Origin: JBFAPK01 sp040676675
GTDB lineage: Bacteria > Actinomycetota > Actinomycetes > Mycobacteriales > Micromonosporaceae
Direction: 5' to 3'
Assembly: GCF_040676675.1 (NCBI RefSeq)
Contig: NZ_JBFAPK010000004.1
Location: 1-64,000 of the forward strand
DNA: 64,000 nucleotides
Part shown: piece after piece, positions 1 to 10,599 of the stretch
Position numbering within the stretch: position 1 is the stretch's first letter
Layout of the letters: each line of letters opens with the position of its first letter
Made by a program: the position numbers and the translations under genes
Notes under the pieces: model-generated
Database searches by the model: none
What the model was told of the DNA's origin: nothing
Seen by the model: the letters and a program-made list of their open reading frames with translations, nothing else

Positions 1-233
1 CCGGCGGCGGCGAGGCTGGTGGCGAGGGCGTGTACGTGGCGTCCGAGTCCGCCGACGAGTACGGGCGGGTACTCCCAGGAGAGCATCAGCACCCGGCGCT
101 TGCCGTCCTCGGACCCGCCCGGCAGGGGCGGCAGACCGTGGTGGGACCGGGAGGTGGGGATGGGGCGGCAGGCGGTGCCGTCCGGGTTGATCGAGGCGCT
201 TACGGGGTGGTCACCGACCCGTCGGGTCGTCAC
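1..233 (-). CDS. glycosyltransferase, N-terminal fragment (glycogen-synthase-like)
   Basis: Only the first 77 codons lie in the window; the rest runs off the left edge. GTG at 233 is preceded by GGAG about 8 nt upstream. After a polar leader of about 45 residues the protein reads RVLMLSWEYPPVLVGGLGRH, the typical first strand and glycine-rich nucleotide-sugar loop of GT-B glycosyltransferases (GT4/GT5) that elongate alpha-glucan. It is divergent from glgX, so it probably belongs to the same glycogen/maltodextrin metabolism. Whether it is ADP-glucose or GDP/UDP-sugar dependent cannot be told from this fragment. Confidence 0.75.
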   Translation of the reverse strand, partial: MTTRRVGDHPVSASINPDGTACRPIPTSRSHHGLPPLPGGSEDGKRRVLMLSWEYPPVLVGGLGRHVHALATSLAAA

Positions 234-615
234 AGGCGTGTCTCCATCCAGGCAGGGGTTTACGCGCCGGCAGCAGCGACGGCGGAACAGGGGGTAAGGG
301 GTGGCCGAGAGACCGGGCTGGTGCGCCCGCCGCGGTGCCCCCGCGTCGCGCGCCCACTCAAGGAAAAGGTATGTGGGCGGCGGTTGCATCCCGGAAAAGG
401 CCAAAGTGACCGAAGACACCTGGACGCCCCGCGCGCTGGACGGGCGGGGCGGAAGGCGGCCGGAAAGGATGGATTGAAGCCGGCGCCGGCGGGGCATATC
501 CGGCGGGCGCCGCCGGCCTCCGCCCGCCGTCGGACCGGGCCTCCGGCACTACCCGGGGGCCGGCCGGGCCCGGGGAGGGGCCGGCCGGGCGAGGAGACCG
601 GAACGAGGGAGCGGC
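234..615. other. divergent intergenic region, glycosyltransferase / glgX
   Basis: These 382 bases lie between two divergent starts and must hold both promoters. The composition is very GC-rich, with a slightly A-rich patch around 359-375. No convincing -35/-10 pair, operator palindrome or RNA element was recognised. A purine-rich ribosome site (ACGAGGGAG) precedes glgX. Confidence 0.4.
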
Positions 616-2733
616 ATGCAGGTCTGGCCAGGTGAGCGCTATCCGCTGGGTGCGACGTACGACGGGACCGGCACCAACTTCGCGATCTTCTCCGAGGTGG
701 CCGAGGCGGTGGACCTCTGCCTCTTCGACGAGTGGGACCTCGGGGCGGAGCGCCGGGTCCGGCTCCAGGAGGTCGACGCCTACGTGTGGCACGCGTACCT
801 GCCCGGGGTCGGGCCGGGGCAGCGGTACGGGTTCCGGGTGCACGGCCCGTACGACCCCGGGCAGGGGCTGCGCTGCAACCCGAACAAGCTGCTGCTCGAC
901 CCGTACGCCAAGGCGATCGACGGCGACGTGGTCTGGGACCCGGCGGTCTACGGCTACGAGCTGGGCGACCCGGACCGGATGTCCACGGCCGACTCGGCCC
1001 CGTACGTGCCAAAGGCGGTCGTGGTCAACCCGTACTTCGACTGGGGCAACGACAGGCCGCCGCGGATCCCGTACCACCGTTCCGTGATCTACGAGGCGCA
1101 CGTGAAGGGGCTGACCAAGCGGCACCCCGACATCCCGGAGGAGCTGCGCGGCACGTACGCCGGGATCGGCCACCCGGCCATGGTCGAGCACCTGACCCGG
1201 CTCGGCGTGACCGCGCTGGAGCTGATGCCGGTGCACCAGTTCGTGCACGACCACCGCCTCGCCGACCTCGGGCTGAGCAACTACTGGGGCTACAACACGA
1301 TCGGTTTCTTCGCCCCGTACCACGGCTACTCCGCCACCGGGCGGCTCGGCCAGCAGGCCCAGGAGTTCCGGGGCATGGTCAAGGCGCTGCACGCCGCCGG
1401 GATCGAGGTGATCCTGGACGTGGTCTACAACCACACCGCGGAGGGCAACCACCTCGGCCCGACGCTGGGCTTCCGGGGCATCGACAACGCCGCCTACTAC
1501 CGGCTCTCGGAGGAGGACCGGCGCTACTACGTCGACTACACCGGCACCGGCAACAGCCTGAACATGCGCAGCCCCCAGGCGCTCCAGCTGATCATGGATT
1601 CGCTGCGCTACTGGGTGCAGGAGATGCACGTCGACGGCTTCCGCTTCGACCTGGCCGCGACCCTGGCCCGCGAGTTCTACGAGGTCGACCGCCTCTCCAC
1701 CTTCTTCGAGGTGGTCCAGCAGGACCCGGTGGTCAGTCAGGCGAAGCTGATCGCCGAGCCGTGGGACGTCGGACCCGGCGGCTACCAGGTCGGCAACTTC
1801 CCGCCGCTGTGGACCGAGTGGAACGGCAAGTTCCGCGACACCGTCCGCGACTTCTGGCGCGGCGAGCCGGCAACCCTGGCCGAGTTCGCCTCGCGGATCT
1901 CCGGCTCCGCCGACCTCTACCAGGACGACGGCCGCCGCCCGTTCCACAGCATCAACTTCGTCACCTGCCACGACGGCTTCACCCTGGCCGACCTGGTCTC
2001 GTACAACGACAAGCACAACGAGGCCAACGGCGAGGAGAACCGGGACGGCGAGGGCTACAACCGGTCCTGGAACTGCGGGGTCGAGGGGGAGACCGACGAC
2101 GCGGAGGTGCTCGCCCTGCGGGCCCGCCAGCGCCGCAACTTCCTCGCCACCCTGCTGCTTTCGCAGGGCGTACCGATGCTCGGGCACGGCGACGAGCTGG
2201 GGCGTACCCAGCACGGCAACAACAACGCCTACTGCCACGACAGCGAGCTGACCTGGGTGGACTGGGAGCGTACCGACGAGCAGCTGCTCGACTTCGTCCG
2301 TACGCTCACCGAGTTCCGGGCCCGGCACCGGGTCTTCCAGCGGCGCCGCTTCTTCACCGGCCTGACGGTGGAGACCCGGCACGCCGGTGCCCCCCTGCCA
2401 GACCTGGCCTGGTTCACCCCGGACGGGCGGGAGATGACCGGGGACGACTGGGGCAACGACTTCGGCCGGGCCGTGATGCTCTTCGTCAACGGGGAGGGGA
2501 TTCGCGAGCGCGGCCAGTACGGCCAGCGCCACGTCGACTCGTCCTTCCTGCTCTGCTTCAACGCCCACGACGCCCCGCTGGACTTCGTGGTCCCGGCCGG
2601 CGAGTACGGCCAGAAGTGGGAGCGGGTGATCAGCACCGCGGAGCCGGGTCCGGAGGACGCCCGGGTGGTCGCCGCCGGCGCCGGCATCCGGGTGCCGGAC
2701 CGCTCGCTGCTGGTCCTGGAGAGGACGGTGTGA
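616..2733 (+). CDS. glgX: glycogen debranching enzyme GlgX/TreX (isoamylase type)
   Basis: 705-residue GH13 enzyme predicted to cleave alpha-1,6 branches of glycogen in the cytoplasm, releasing linear maltodextrins for TreY. An N-terminal CBM48-type beta domain (about 8-110) precedes the (beta/alpha)8 barrel. Catalytic signatures are readable: DVVYNHT near 268, nucleophile Asp345 in GFRFDLA, acid/base Glu381 in IAEPWD, and His452-Asp453 in TCHD. Length matches the family. ATG 616 follows a purine-rich site. treY starts one base after the glgX stop, so glgX, treY and treZ form the TreX-TreY-TreZ trehalose operon. Confidence 0.95.
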   Translation: MQVWPGERYPLGATYDGTGTNFAIFSEVAEAVDLCLFDEWDLGAERRVRLQEVDAYVWHAYLPGVGPGQRYGFRVHGPYDPGQGLRCNPNKLLLDPYAKAIDGDVVWDPAVYGYELGDPDRMSTADSAPYVPKAVVVNPYFDWGNDRPPRIPYHRSVIYEAHVKGLTKRHPDIPEELRGTYAGIGHPAMVEHLTRLGVTALELMPVHQFVHDHRLADLGLSNYWGYNTIGFFAPYHGYSATGRLGQQAQEFRGMVKALHAAGIEVILDVVYNHTAEGNHLGPTLGFRGIDNAAYYRLSEEDRRYYVDYTGTGNSLNMRSPQALQLIMDSLRYWVQEMHVDGFRFDLAATLAREFYEVDRLSTFFEVVQQDPVVSQAKLIAEPWDVGPGGYQVGNFPPLWTEWNGKFRDTVRDFWRGEPATLAEFASRISGSADLYQDDGRRPFHSINFVTCHDGFTLADLVSYNDKHNEANGEENRDGEGYNRSWNCGVEGETDDAEVLALRARQRRNFLATLLLSQGVPMLGHGDELGRTQHGNNNAYCHDSELTWVDWERTDEQLLDFVRTLTEFRARHRVFQRRRFFTGLTVETRHAGAPLPDLAWFTPDGREMTGDDWGNDFGRAVMLFVNGEGIRERGQYGQRHVDSSFLLCFNAHDAPLDFVVPAGEYGQKWERVISTAEPGPEDARVVAAGAGIRVPDRSLLVLERTV

Positions 2734-2734
2734 G

Positions 2735-5143
2735 GTGACCGGTCCTGAAGCCGCGGCGGGCGCCCCGCCGGGTGGTCCGCACCCGGCGACGCCCACCCCG
2801 CCGGACGCTCCCAAGCCGGCGACGCCCACCCCGCCGGGCGGTCGGCACCCGGCGGCGGGCCGGGGAGTTCCGGTCCGCGCCACCTACCGGGTGCAGGTGC
2901 GGCCCGGCTTCGACCTGGACGCCACCGCCGGCCTCGCCGAATACCTCGCCGACCTCGGGGTGAGCCACCTCTACAGCGCCCCGCTGCTGACCGCCACCCC
3001 CGGCTCGGCCCACGGCTACGACGTCGTCGACCACCGCGCCGTCAACCCCGAGCTGGGCGGCGAACCGGCCCGGCGGCGCCTGGTGGCGGCCCTGGCCGGG
3101 GCGGGACTCGGCCTGGTCGTCGACATCGTGCCGAACCACGCCGGGGTGGCCGTACCGGCGGCGAACCCGGCCTGGTGGGACGTGTTGCGCCGGGGACGCG
3201 GGTCGGCGTACGCGCACTGGTTCGACATCGACTGGTCCCGGGGGCGGCTGCTGATCCCCGTACTGGCCGACGACCCGGGGGCGCTGGACGACCTCAAGGT
3301 CGTCGAGGGCGAGCTGCGCTACCACGAGCACCGCTTCCCGCTGGCCGAGGGGACCGGCGACGGTACCGCCCGCGAGGTGCACGACCGGCAGCACTACGAG
3401 CTGATCTCGTGGCGGCGCGGCGACGCCGAGCTGACGTACCGGCGCTTCTTCGCCGTCTCGGACCTGGCCGGGCTGCGGGTGGAGGACCCCGAGGTCTTCG
3501 CGGCGACCCACGCCGAGGTGCTGCGCTGGGTGGCGGCCGGCGAGGTCGACGGCATCCGGGTCGACCATCCCGACGGGCTGCGCGACCCCGCCGGCTACCT
3601 GGACCGGCTGCGCGCCGCCGCCCCGTCGGCCTGGCTGGTGGTGGAGAAGATCCTGGAGTACGGCGAGGAGCTGCCGGACTGGCCGGTCGACGGCACCACC
3701 GGGTACGACGCCCTCGCACAGGTCGGCGGCCTCTTCGTCGACCCCTCGGCCGAGGCCGCCTTCACCGCCCTGGACACCCGGATCTGCGGCCGGCCCACCT
3801 CCTGGCCCGAGCTGACCCGCCGGACCAAGCTCTGGGCCGCCACCCGGCTGCTCGCGGCCGAGCTGGCCCGGCTGGCCCGGCTCGCGCCGGAGCTCGACGG
3901 CCCGGTGGCGAGCGCGGCCCTGGCCGAGCTGGCCGCCAACTTCCCCGTCTACCGGGGCTATCCGCCGCACGGGTCCCGCCACCTGGCCCGCGCCCGCGCC
4001 GAGGCCGGCCGTCGCCGCCCCGACCTCGTCGTCGCGCTGGACGCGCTCGTCGCCCGGCTGCGCGACCCCGCCGACGAGCTGTCCCGGCGGTTCCCGCAGT
4101 TCACCGGCGCGGTGATGGCCAAGGGGGTGGAGGACACCGCGTACTACCGGTGGAGCCGGTTCGTGGCGCTCAACGAGGTCGGCGGCGCGCCGGCCCGGTT
4201 CGGCGTACCGGTCGAGGAGTTCCACCGGGCCGCCGCCGCCCGGCTCACCCGCTTGCCGACCGGCATGACCACGCTCGCCACCCACGACACCAAGCGCGGC
4301 GAGGACGTCCGGGCCCGGCTCGCGGTCCTGGCCGAGCTGCCGGACACCTGGTCCACGGCGGTACGCCGCTGGCTGGCCGCCGCGCCGCTGCCGAACCCGG
4401 CGTTCGCGCACCTGCTCTGGCAGACCGTGGTGGGGGTCTGGCCGATCGAGCGGGACCGGCTGCACGCCTACGTGGAGAAGGCGGCCCGGGAGGCGGCGGA
4501 CGCGACGAGCTGGGCCGATCCGGACGTGGCGTACGAGCGGGCGCTGCACGCCGTGGTCGACCGGCTGTACGACGACGAGTGGCTCCACGCCGAGGTGACC
4601 CGCTTCGCCGCCGCGCTCACCCCGTACGGCTGGTCCAACTCGCTCGGGCAGAAGCTGGTGCAGCTGACCATGCCCGGCGTGCCGGACACGTACCAGGGGA
4701 CCGAGCTGTGGGACAACTCCCTGGTGGACCCGGACAACCGCCGCCCGGTCGACTTCACCGCCCGGCGGGAGCTGCTGCGCCGCCTCGACGACGGCTGGCT
4801 GCCGCCGATGGACGCGACCGGCGCGGCGAAGCTGCTCGTCGTCTCCCGGGCGCTGCGGCTGCGCCGGGACCGGCCCGAGCTCTTCACCGGGTACCGGCCG
4901 GTGCCGGCGCACGGCCCGGCCGCCGAGCACGTGGTCGCCTTCGACCGGGGCGGCGCCATCACCGTCGCCACCAGGCTGCCCGTGCGGCTGGCCCGCTCCG
5001 GTGGCTGGCGCGGCACCTCGCTGTCACTGCCCGTTAACGATGTGACCGAGGTGTTCACCGGGAAGGTCTACAGTGATTCTCGGCTCTCCGTGGCTGACCT
5101 GCTCGATCGATATCCGGTCGCGCTGCTCGTACCGACCAACTGA
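2735..5143 (+). CDS. treY: malto-oligosyltrehalose synthase TreY
   Basis: 802-residue GH13 family 26 enzyme that isomerises the reducing-end alpha-1,4 bond of maltodextrin to an alpha-1,1 bond, giving maltooligosyl-trehalose. The conserved body begins near residue 48 (VRATYRVQV). VDIVPNHAG lies near 129, nucleophile Asp277 is in GIRVDHPDG, acid/base Glu304 is in VVEKILE, and THDTKRGED lies further on. GTG 2735 is the only usable start, one base after the glgX stop, implying translational coupling. The first 45 residues are a Pro/Thr-rich tail made by an in-frame 33-bp-period duplication and look dispensable for the fold. Confidence 0.95.
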   Translation: MTGPEAAAGAPPGGPHPATPTPPDAPKPATPTPPGGRHPAAGRGVPVRATYRVQVRPGFDLDATAGLAEYLADLGVSHLYSAPLLTATPGSAHGYDVVDHRAVNPELGGEPARRRLVAALAGAGLGLVVDIVPNHAGVAVPAANPAWWDVLRRGRGSAYAHWFDIDWSRGRLLIPVLADDPGALDDLKVVEGELRYHEHRFPLAEGTGDGTAREVHDRQHYELISWRRGDAELTYRRFFAVSDLAGLRVEDPEVFAATHAEVLRWVAAGEVDGIRVDHPDGLRDPAGYLDRLRAAAPSAWLVVEKILEYGEELPDWPVDGTTGYDALAQVGGLFVDPSAEAAFTALDTRICGRPTSWPELTRRTKLWAATRLLAAELARLARLAPELDGPVASAALAELAANFPVYRGYPPHGSRHLARARAEAGRRRPDLVVALDALVARLRDPADELSRRFPQFTGAVMAKGVEDTAYYRWSRFVALNEVGGAPARFGVPVEEFHRAAAARLTRLPTGMTTLATHDTKRGEDVRARLAVLAELPDTWSTAVRRWLAAAPLPNPAFAHLLWQTVVGVWPIERDRLHAYVEKAAREAADATSWADPDVAYERALHAVVDRLYDDEWLHAEVTRFAAALTPYGWSNSLGQKLVQLTMPGVPDTYQGTELWDNSLVDPDNRRPVDFTARRELLRRLDDGWLPPMDATGAAKLLVVSRALRLRRDRPELFTGYRPVPAHGPAAEHVVAFDRGGAITVATRLPVRLARSGGWRGTSLSLPVNDVTEVFTGKVYSDSRLSVADLLDRYPVALLVPTN
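2783..2837 (+). repeat. in-frame direct repeat in the treY N-terminus
   Basis: A 22-bp sequence occurs at 2783-2804 and again at 2816-2837 (period 33 bp, 11 codons). It encodes two copies of the peptide PATPTPP upstream of the conserved TreY fold. Confidence 0.85.
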
Positions 5144-5281
5144 CCGTCGCCGGACATGACCCAGCGTGACAAGAACCGGGCAACCCCCGGGATGGCCCGG
5201 ACCATCGGGCAACCGAGCAAGCCCGTCCATCGGGAAACCGCGAAGACCCGCGGAGGCAGTGTGCGCCACGAGGAGAGGCCG

Positions 5282-7015
<1,734 letters not shown>

Positions 7016-7046
7016 CCCGCGCCGCCGGTCGGGGCGCCGGGCCGGA

Positions 7047-7931
7047 CTACCGCTCGTCGAGGCTGCTGCTCTGCTCGGGCCGGGTGGCCGGCGCCCGCTC
7101 GGGCCGCTCGGTGCTGGCGGTCAGGCTGGCCAGCAGGGCCAGCGAGTCCGCGCTGTGGCTGCCGGGCTCAGCGTGCAGGGCGACCAGCACGAGCCCGTCG
7201 GTACCGTCGACGGTCAGCCGCTCCCCGCGCAGCTGCAACGGCCCGACCTGCGGATGCTCCAACCGGCTGACCCGGGCGCGCTTGCGGCGTACGTCGTGTC
7301 GGGCCCAGAGCCGCCGGAAGCGCTCGCTGTGCAGGGAGAGCTCGCCGACCAGTTCGACCAGTCGCGGATCGTCGAGGTCGGTGCCGACCAGGGCGCGCAG
7401 CGCCGCCACGCCCTCTTCGGCGGCCAGCTCGTGGTCCAGGTGCAGTTTCCGCGCCTCGGGATCGAGGAACGCCGACCGCAGCAGGTTCGACCCGGGGGAG
7501 TAGCTGGGCGACAGCGCCACCGCCAGCCGGTTCGCGGCGACGACGTCCATGAACCGGTTCTGGACGTACGCGGGAGTGGTGTGCCATTCCGCGATGAGCT
7601 GGGCGATGCCGGGCGGTACCCGGTCGGTCCGCGTGGTCGCGCGCCGCCGGGGCGCCGGTCGGGCCAGCTGGTGCAGGTACGCGGTGGCGTCGGCGTCGAG
7701 CTGCAACGCGCGGGCGATGGCGTCCAGCACCTGCGCGGAGGGGTGCTGGTCGCGGCCCTGCTCCAGGCGCAGGTAGTAGTCGCCGCTGATGCCGGCCAGC
7801 AGGGCCAGCTCCTCGCGCCGCAGCCCGGGCACCCGGCGCCGCCCCAGGTTCGGCAGGCCGACGTCCTCGGGCCGTACCAGTTCGCGGCGGGCCCGCAGGT
7901 AGTCGCCCAGGCGGTTGGCGCTGCCGTCCAT
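7047..7931 (-). CDS. XRE-family HTH regulator with MmyB-like ligand-binding domain
   Basis: 294-residue DNA-binding protein. Residues about 8-85 form a helix-turn-helix domain (LRRARREL.., VPGLRREELALLAGIS, YYLRLEQGRDQHPS), the signature of the HTH_31 group. The remainder (FMDVVAANRLA, SPGSNLLRSAFLDPEAR, LVGELSLHSERFRRLWARHDV) matches the MmyB-like sensor domain. Such regulators often control a neighbouring oxidoreductase or transporter. This gene is convergent with treZ (31 bp between stops) and divergent from the SRPBCC gene at 8223, a possible target by position only. The ligand is unknown. Confidence 0.9.
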   Translation of the reverse strand: MDGSANRLGDYLRARRELVRPEDVGLPNLGRRRVPGLRREELALLAGISGDYYLRLEQGRDQHPSAQVLDAIARALQLDADATAYLHQLARPAPRRRATTRTDRVPPGIAQLIAEWHTTPAYVQNRFMDVVAANRLAVALSPSYSPGSNLLRSAFLDPEARKLHLDHELAAEEGVAALRALVGTDLDDPRLVELVGELSLHSERFRRLWARHDVRRKRARVSRLEHPQVGPLQLRGERLTVDGTDGLVLVALHAEPGSHSADSLALLASLTASTERPERAPATRPEQSSSLDER

Positions 7932-8222
7932 GCGTCAACCCTAGTCGCGGCGGCGCCCCGCAACCTGGTCCCGCCGACCCCAGGACCGCCGGGACCCGCC
8001 GGTGCCCGCCGTCCGCCGGCCCCGCCGGTTCGCTGGTTCGCTGGTTCGGACTTCGGCCCGTGGCGCAGCGGCTACCGTGAGTCGTTGTAGTGCTCATCGT
8101 GGCTGGTGGGAGCCGTGATCGTCGGCCGCTCCCCGGGCGGCGCGCGCCGGGTTGCGCTCCGGGTGGCGTCCGCCGCGCCGCGGGGGCTGCCCGCTGCTTC
8201 GACGGTAGGTGAGGGGACCACG

Positions 8223-9191
8223 GTGGAGGGGAAGCGGAAATCGGCGCGGCAATCCGCGCAGGGGACGCTGGCGGCCGGGACCGGCGGGACCGCGGCGATG
8301 CTGCTGCCGCGCGCGCTGGGGGCGCTCAGCCTCGGACTCGGGGCGGCCCTGCTCGCGAGGCCGGGAATGGCTCGCGAACTCGCCGGCGCCGAGCGGTCGG
8401 TCGTGGCGCCGCTGGTGATCCGTGGCGTGGCCGCCCGCGAACTGCTCCACGCGGCGGGCCTGCTCGCCAGCCGCCAACCGGCCGGCTGGGTCTGGAGCCG
8501 GGTGGCCGGCGACGCCATGGACCTCGCTCTCATGGGCCGGGCCGCGCTGAACCTCCGGGGCGACCGCCGGCACCGCGCCCTGATGACCACGGGCGCGCTC
8601 GCCGGCATCGCGCTCGTCGACCTCGCGGTTGCCGTCTACACCGGCCGGGTGATGATCGCCCGACGACGGGCGATAAGCCTCCGCGGGTCCATCACGATCA
8701 ACAAGCCCAGCCAGGAGGTCTACCGGTTCTGGCGGGACTTCGGCAACCTGCCGCGCTTCATGTACCACCTCGAGTCGGTGAGCAGCGACGGCGACGGCCG
8801 GTCGCACTGGCGGGCCAGGGGGCCGGCCGGGATCGGGGTGGAGTGGGACGCCGAGATCACCGAGGAGCAGCCGAACCGGATGATCGCCTGGCGCTCGACG
8901 GACGGTACGAAGGTGCCGAACTCGGGCCGGGTCAGGTTCCTCCCCACCCCGGACGGGCGGGCCACCGAGGTACGGGTGGAGCTGGACTACGCCCCGCCGG
9001 CCGGGCGCGTCGGCAAGCTGGCCGCCAAGCTCTTCGGGGAGAACCCGGAGCAGCAGGTCAAGGACGACCTGCGGCGCTTCAAGCAGGTGATCGAGACCGG
9101 CGAGGTGGTGCGCTCGGAGGGCAGCCCGGACGGGCTCAGCCTCCGGCAGCAGCTGATGCAGCGGCCGGCCCGCCCGCTGGGGGCCCGGTGA
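8223..9191 (+). CDS. SRPBCC-family (cyclase/dehydrase-like) membrane protein
   Basis: 322 residues. The N-terminal half has hydrophobic helices (AALLPRALGALSLGLGAALL, ALAGIALVDLAVAVYTG). From about residue 155 there is a START/SRPBCC fold of the polyketide cyclase/dehydrase type (ISLRGSITINKPSQEVYRFWRDFGNLPRFMYHLESV). This layout is common in actinobacterial stress or membrane-associated proteins of unknown ligand. GTG 8223 follows GGTGAGGGG and is preferred to an in-frame ATG at 8106. A GC-rich hairpin follows the stop. The next gene, an alcohol dehydrogenase, starts 106 bp downstream in the same direction and may be co-expressed. Confidence 0.8.
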   Translation: MEGKRKSARQSAQGTLAAGTGGTAAMLLPRALGALSLGLGAALLARPGMARELAGAERSVVAPLVIRGVAARELLHAAGLLASRQPAGWVWSRVAGDAMDLALMGRAALNLRGDRRHRALMTTGALAGIALVDLAVAVYTGRVMIARRRAISLRGSITINKPSQEVYRFWRDFGNLPRFMYHLESVSSDGDGRSHWRARGPAGIGVEWDAEITEEQPNRMIAWRSTDGTKVPNSGRVRFLPTPDGRATEVRVELDYAPPAGRVGKLAAKLFGENPEQQVKDDLRRFKQVIETGEVVRSEGSPDGLSLRQQLMQRPARPLGAR

Positions 9192-9238
9192 GCGGCCGGC
9201 GGCCGGTGGCCGGTCCCGCGCCGTCCGCCGCCGGCCGC
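9192..9238 (+). terminator. GC-rich hairpin after the SRPBCC gene
   Basis: Perfect 11-bp inverted repeat (GCGGCCGGCGG at 9192-9202 with CCGCCGGCCGC at 9228-9238), beginning right after the stop codon. There is no T-tract, as is common for actinobacterial terminators. Confidence 0.45.
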
Positions 9239-9297
9239 GCCGTACCCGGAGTGGAACCGACGAGGGGCCCGCGAGCGCCGCGGCCGAAGGGGGAACG

Positions 9298-10470
9298 ATG
9301 AGGGCGAACTGCTGGATGGGCCGGAACAGCGTCAAGGTCGAGGAGGTACCCGAGCCCACGATCATGAATGCCCGGGACGCGATCGTGCGGATCACCAGTA
9401 CCGCGGTCTGCGGCTCGGACCTGCACCTCGTCGACGGGTACATCCCCACCATGAAGAAGGGCGACGTGCTCGGCCACGAGTTCATGGGCGACGTCGTCGA
9501 GGTCGGCCGCGAGGTGCGCAACCTGCGGATCGGCGACCGGGTGGTGGTGCCCTTCCCGATCTCCTGCGGTCGGTGCGGGGCCTGCGAGCGCGGCCTCTAC
9601 TCGGTCTGCGAGAACTCCAACCCCAACGCCGGGCTGGCCGAGCACCTGTTCGGACACTCACCCGCGGGAATCTTCGGCTACTCGCACCTGCTCGGCGGGT
9701 ACGCCGGCGGCCAGGCCGAGTACGCCCGGGTCCCGTTCGCCGACGTCGGACCGATCAAGATCGAGGACGACCTGCCCGACGAGAAGGTCCTCTTCCTCTC
9801 CGACATCTTCCCCACCGCCTGGATGGGCGCCGAGATGTGTGAGATCAGGGGCGGGGAGACCATCGCGGTCTGGGGCGCCGGTCCCGTCGGGCAGCTCGCC
9901 GTACGCAGCGCCTACCTGATGGGCGCCGAGCGGGTGATCTGCATCGACCGCTTCCCGTACCGGCTCCAGTTGGCGCGGGACCGGGCCGGCGCCGAGATCA
10001 TCAACTACGAGGAGACCGACGTCCTGGAGGCGCTCAACGAGATGACCGCCGGCCGGGGGCCGGATGCCTGCATCGACGCGGTCGGCAGCGAGGCGCACCA
10101 CCCCTCCGGCCCGCTGCACGCGTACGACCGCAGCAAGCAGGCGGTACGCCTGGAGACCGACCGCCCGGTGGCGCTCCGCGAGGCGATCATGAGCTGCCGC
10201 AACGGCGGCATCGTCTCGGTCATCGGCGCGTACGGCGGCTTCGTGGACAAGTTCCCGATGGGCTCGCTGATGAACCGCTCGCTGACCCTGCGCAGCGGCC
10301 AGTGCCACGTGCAGCGGTACACCCGGCCGCTGCTGGACCGCATTCGCCGTGGCGAGATCGACCCGAGCTTCGTGATCACCCACCGGATGCGGCTGGACGA
10401 GGCGCCGCAGGCGTACGACATCTTCAAGCACAAGCAGGACGAGTGCGTCAAGGTCGTGCTGACCGTGTGA
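9298..10470 (+). CDS. zinc-dependent alcohol dehydrogenase, glutathione-independent formaldehyde dehydrogenase-like
   Basis: 390-residue MDR-superfamily enzyme. The catalytic zinc set is visible (Cys38 in CGSDLH, His60-Glu61 in GHE), as are four structural-zinc cysteines (90, 93, 96, 104 in CGRCGACERGLYSVC) and the nucleotide loop WGAGPVGQLA. The inserted segment around GYSHLLGGYAGGQAEY and the D-A-V-G-S-E-A-H region resemble Pseudomonas-type formaldehyde dismutase/dehydrogenase. It probably oxidises short aldehydes or alcohols with NAD; the substrate is inferred. ATG 9298 follows AAGGGGGAACG. A FolD homologue lies 129 bp downstream, which could link it to one-carbon metabolism. Confidence 0.88.
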   Translation: MRANCWMGRNSVKVEEVPEPTIMNARDAIVRITSTAVCGSDLHLVDGYIPTMKKGDVLGHEFMGDVVEVGREVRNLRIGDRVVVPFPISCGRCGACERGLYSVCENSNPNAGLAEHLFGHSPAGIFGYSHLLGGYAGGQAEYARVPFADVGPIKIEDDLPDEKVLFLSDIFPTAWMGAEMCEIRGGETIAVWGAGPVGQLAVRSAYLMGAERVICIDRFPYRLQLARDRAGAEIINYEETDVLEALNEMTAGRGPDACIDAVGSEAHHPSGPLHAYDRSKQAVRLETDRPVALREAIMSCRNGGIVSVIGAYGGFVDKFPMGSLMNRSLTLRSGQCHVQRYTRPLLDRIRRGEIDPSFVITHRMRLDEAPQAYDIFKHKQDECVKVVLTV

Positions 10471-10599
10471 CCGGGTAGGGTGTGGGGGCGCGGCCGTGAC
10501 TGGCGTCGGGTGGAGCACCACCGGGGAGCGGCCCGCTCCGGGTAACCGTCGCCGTCCGCCTGGGCGTCGGGACTTCTGCGCCGAGAGGTTGGCAGCCCC

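Noticed and set aside
2735..2880. Possibility that the treY N-terminal Pro-rich repeat is a separate gene
   Set aside because: In frame with treY with no stop or alternative start; it is just a tail.
358..2883. Long open frame on the minus strand antisense to glgX (841 codons)
   Set aside because: Shadow frame produced by GC-rich codon bias; no domain, and it lacks plausible composition.
5156..5281. 42-residue N-terminal extension of TreZ
   Set aside because: Not conserved in the family, and ATG 5282 has a better ribosome site.
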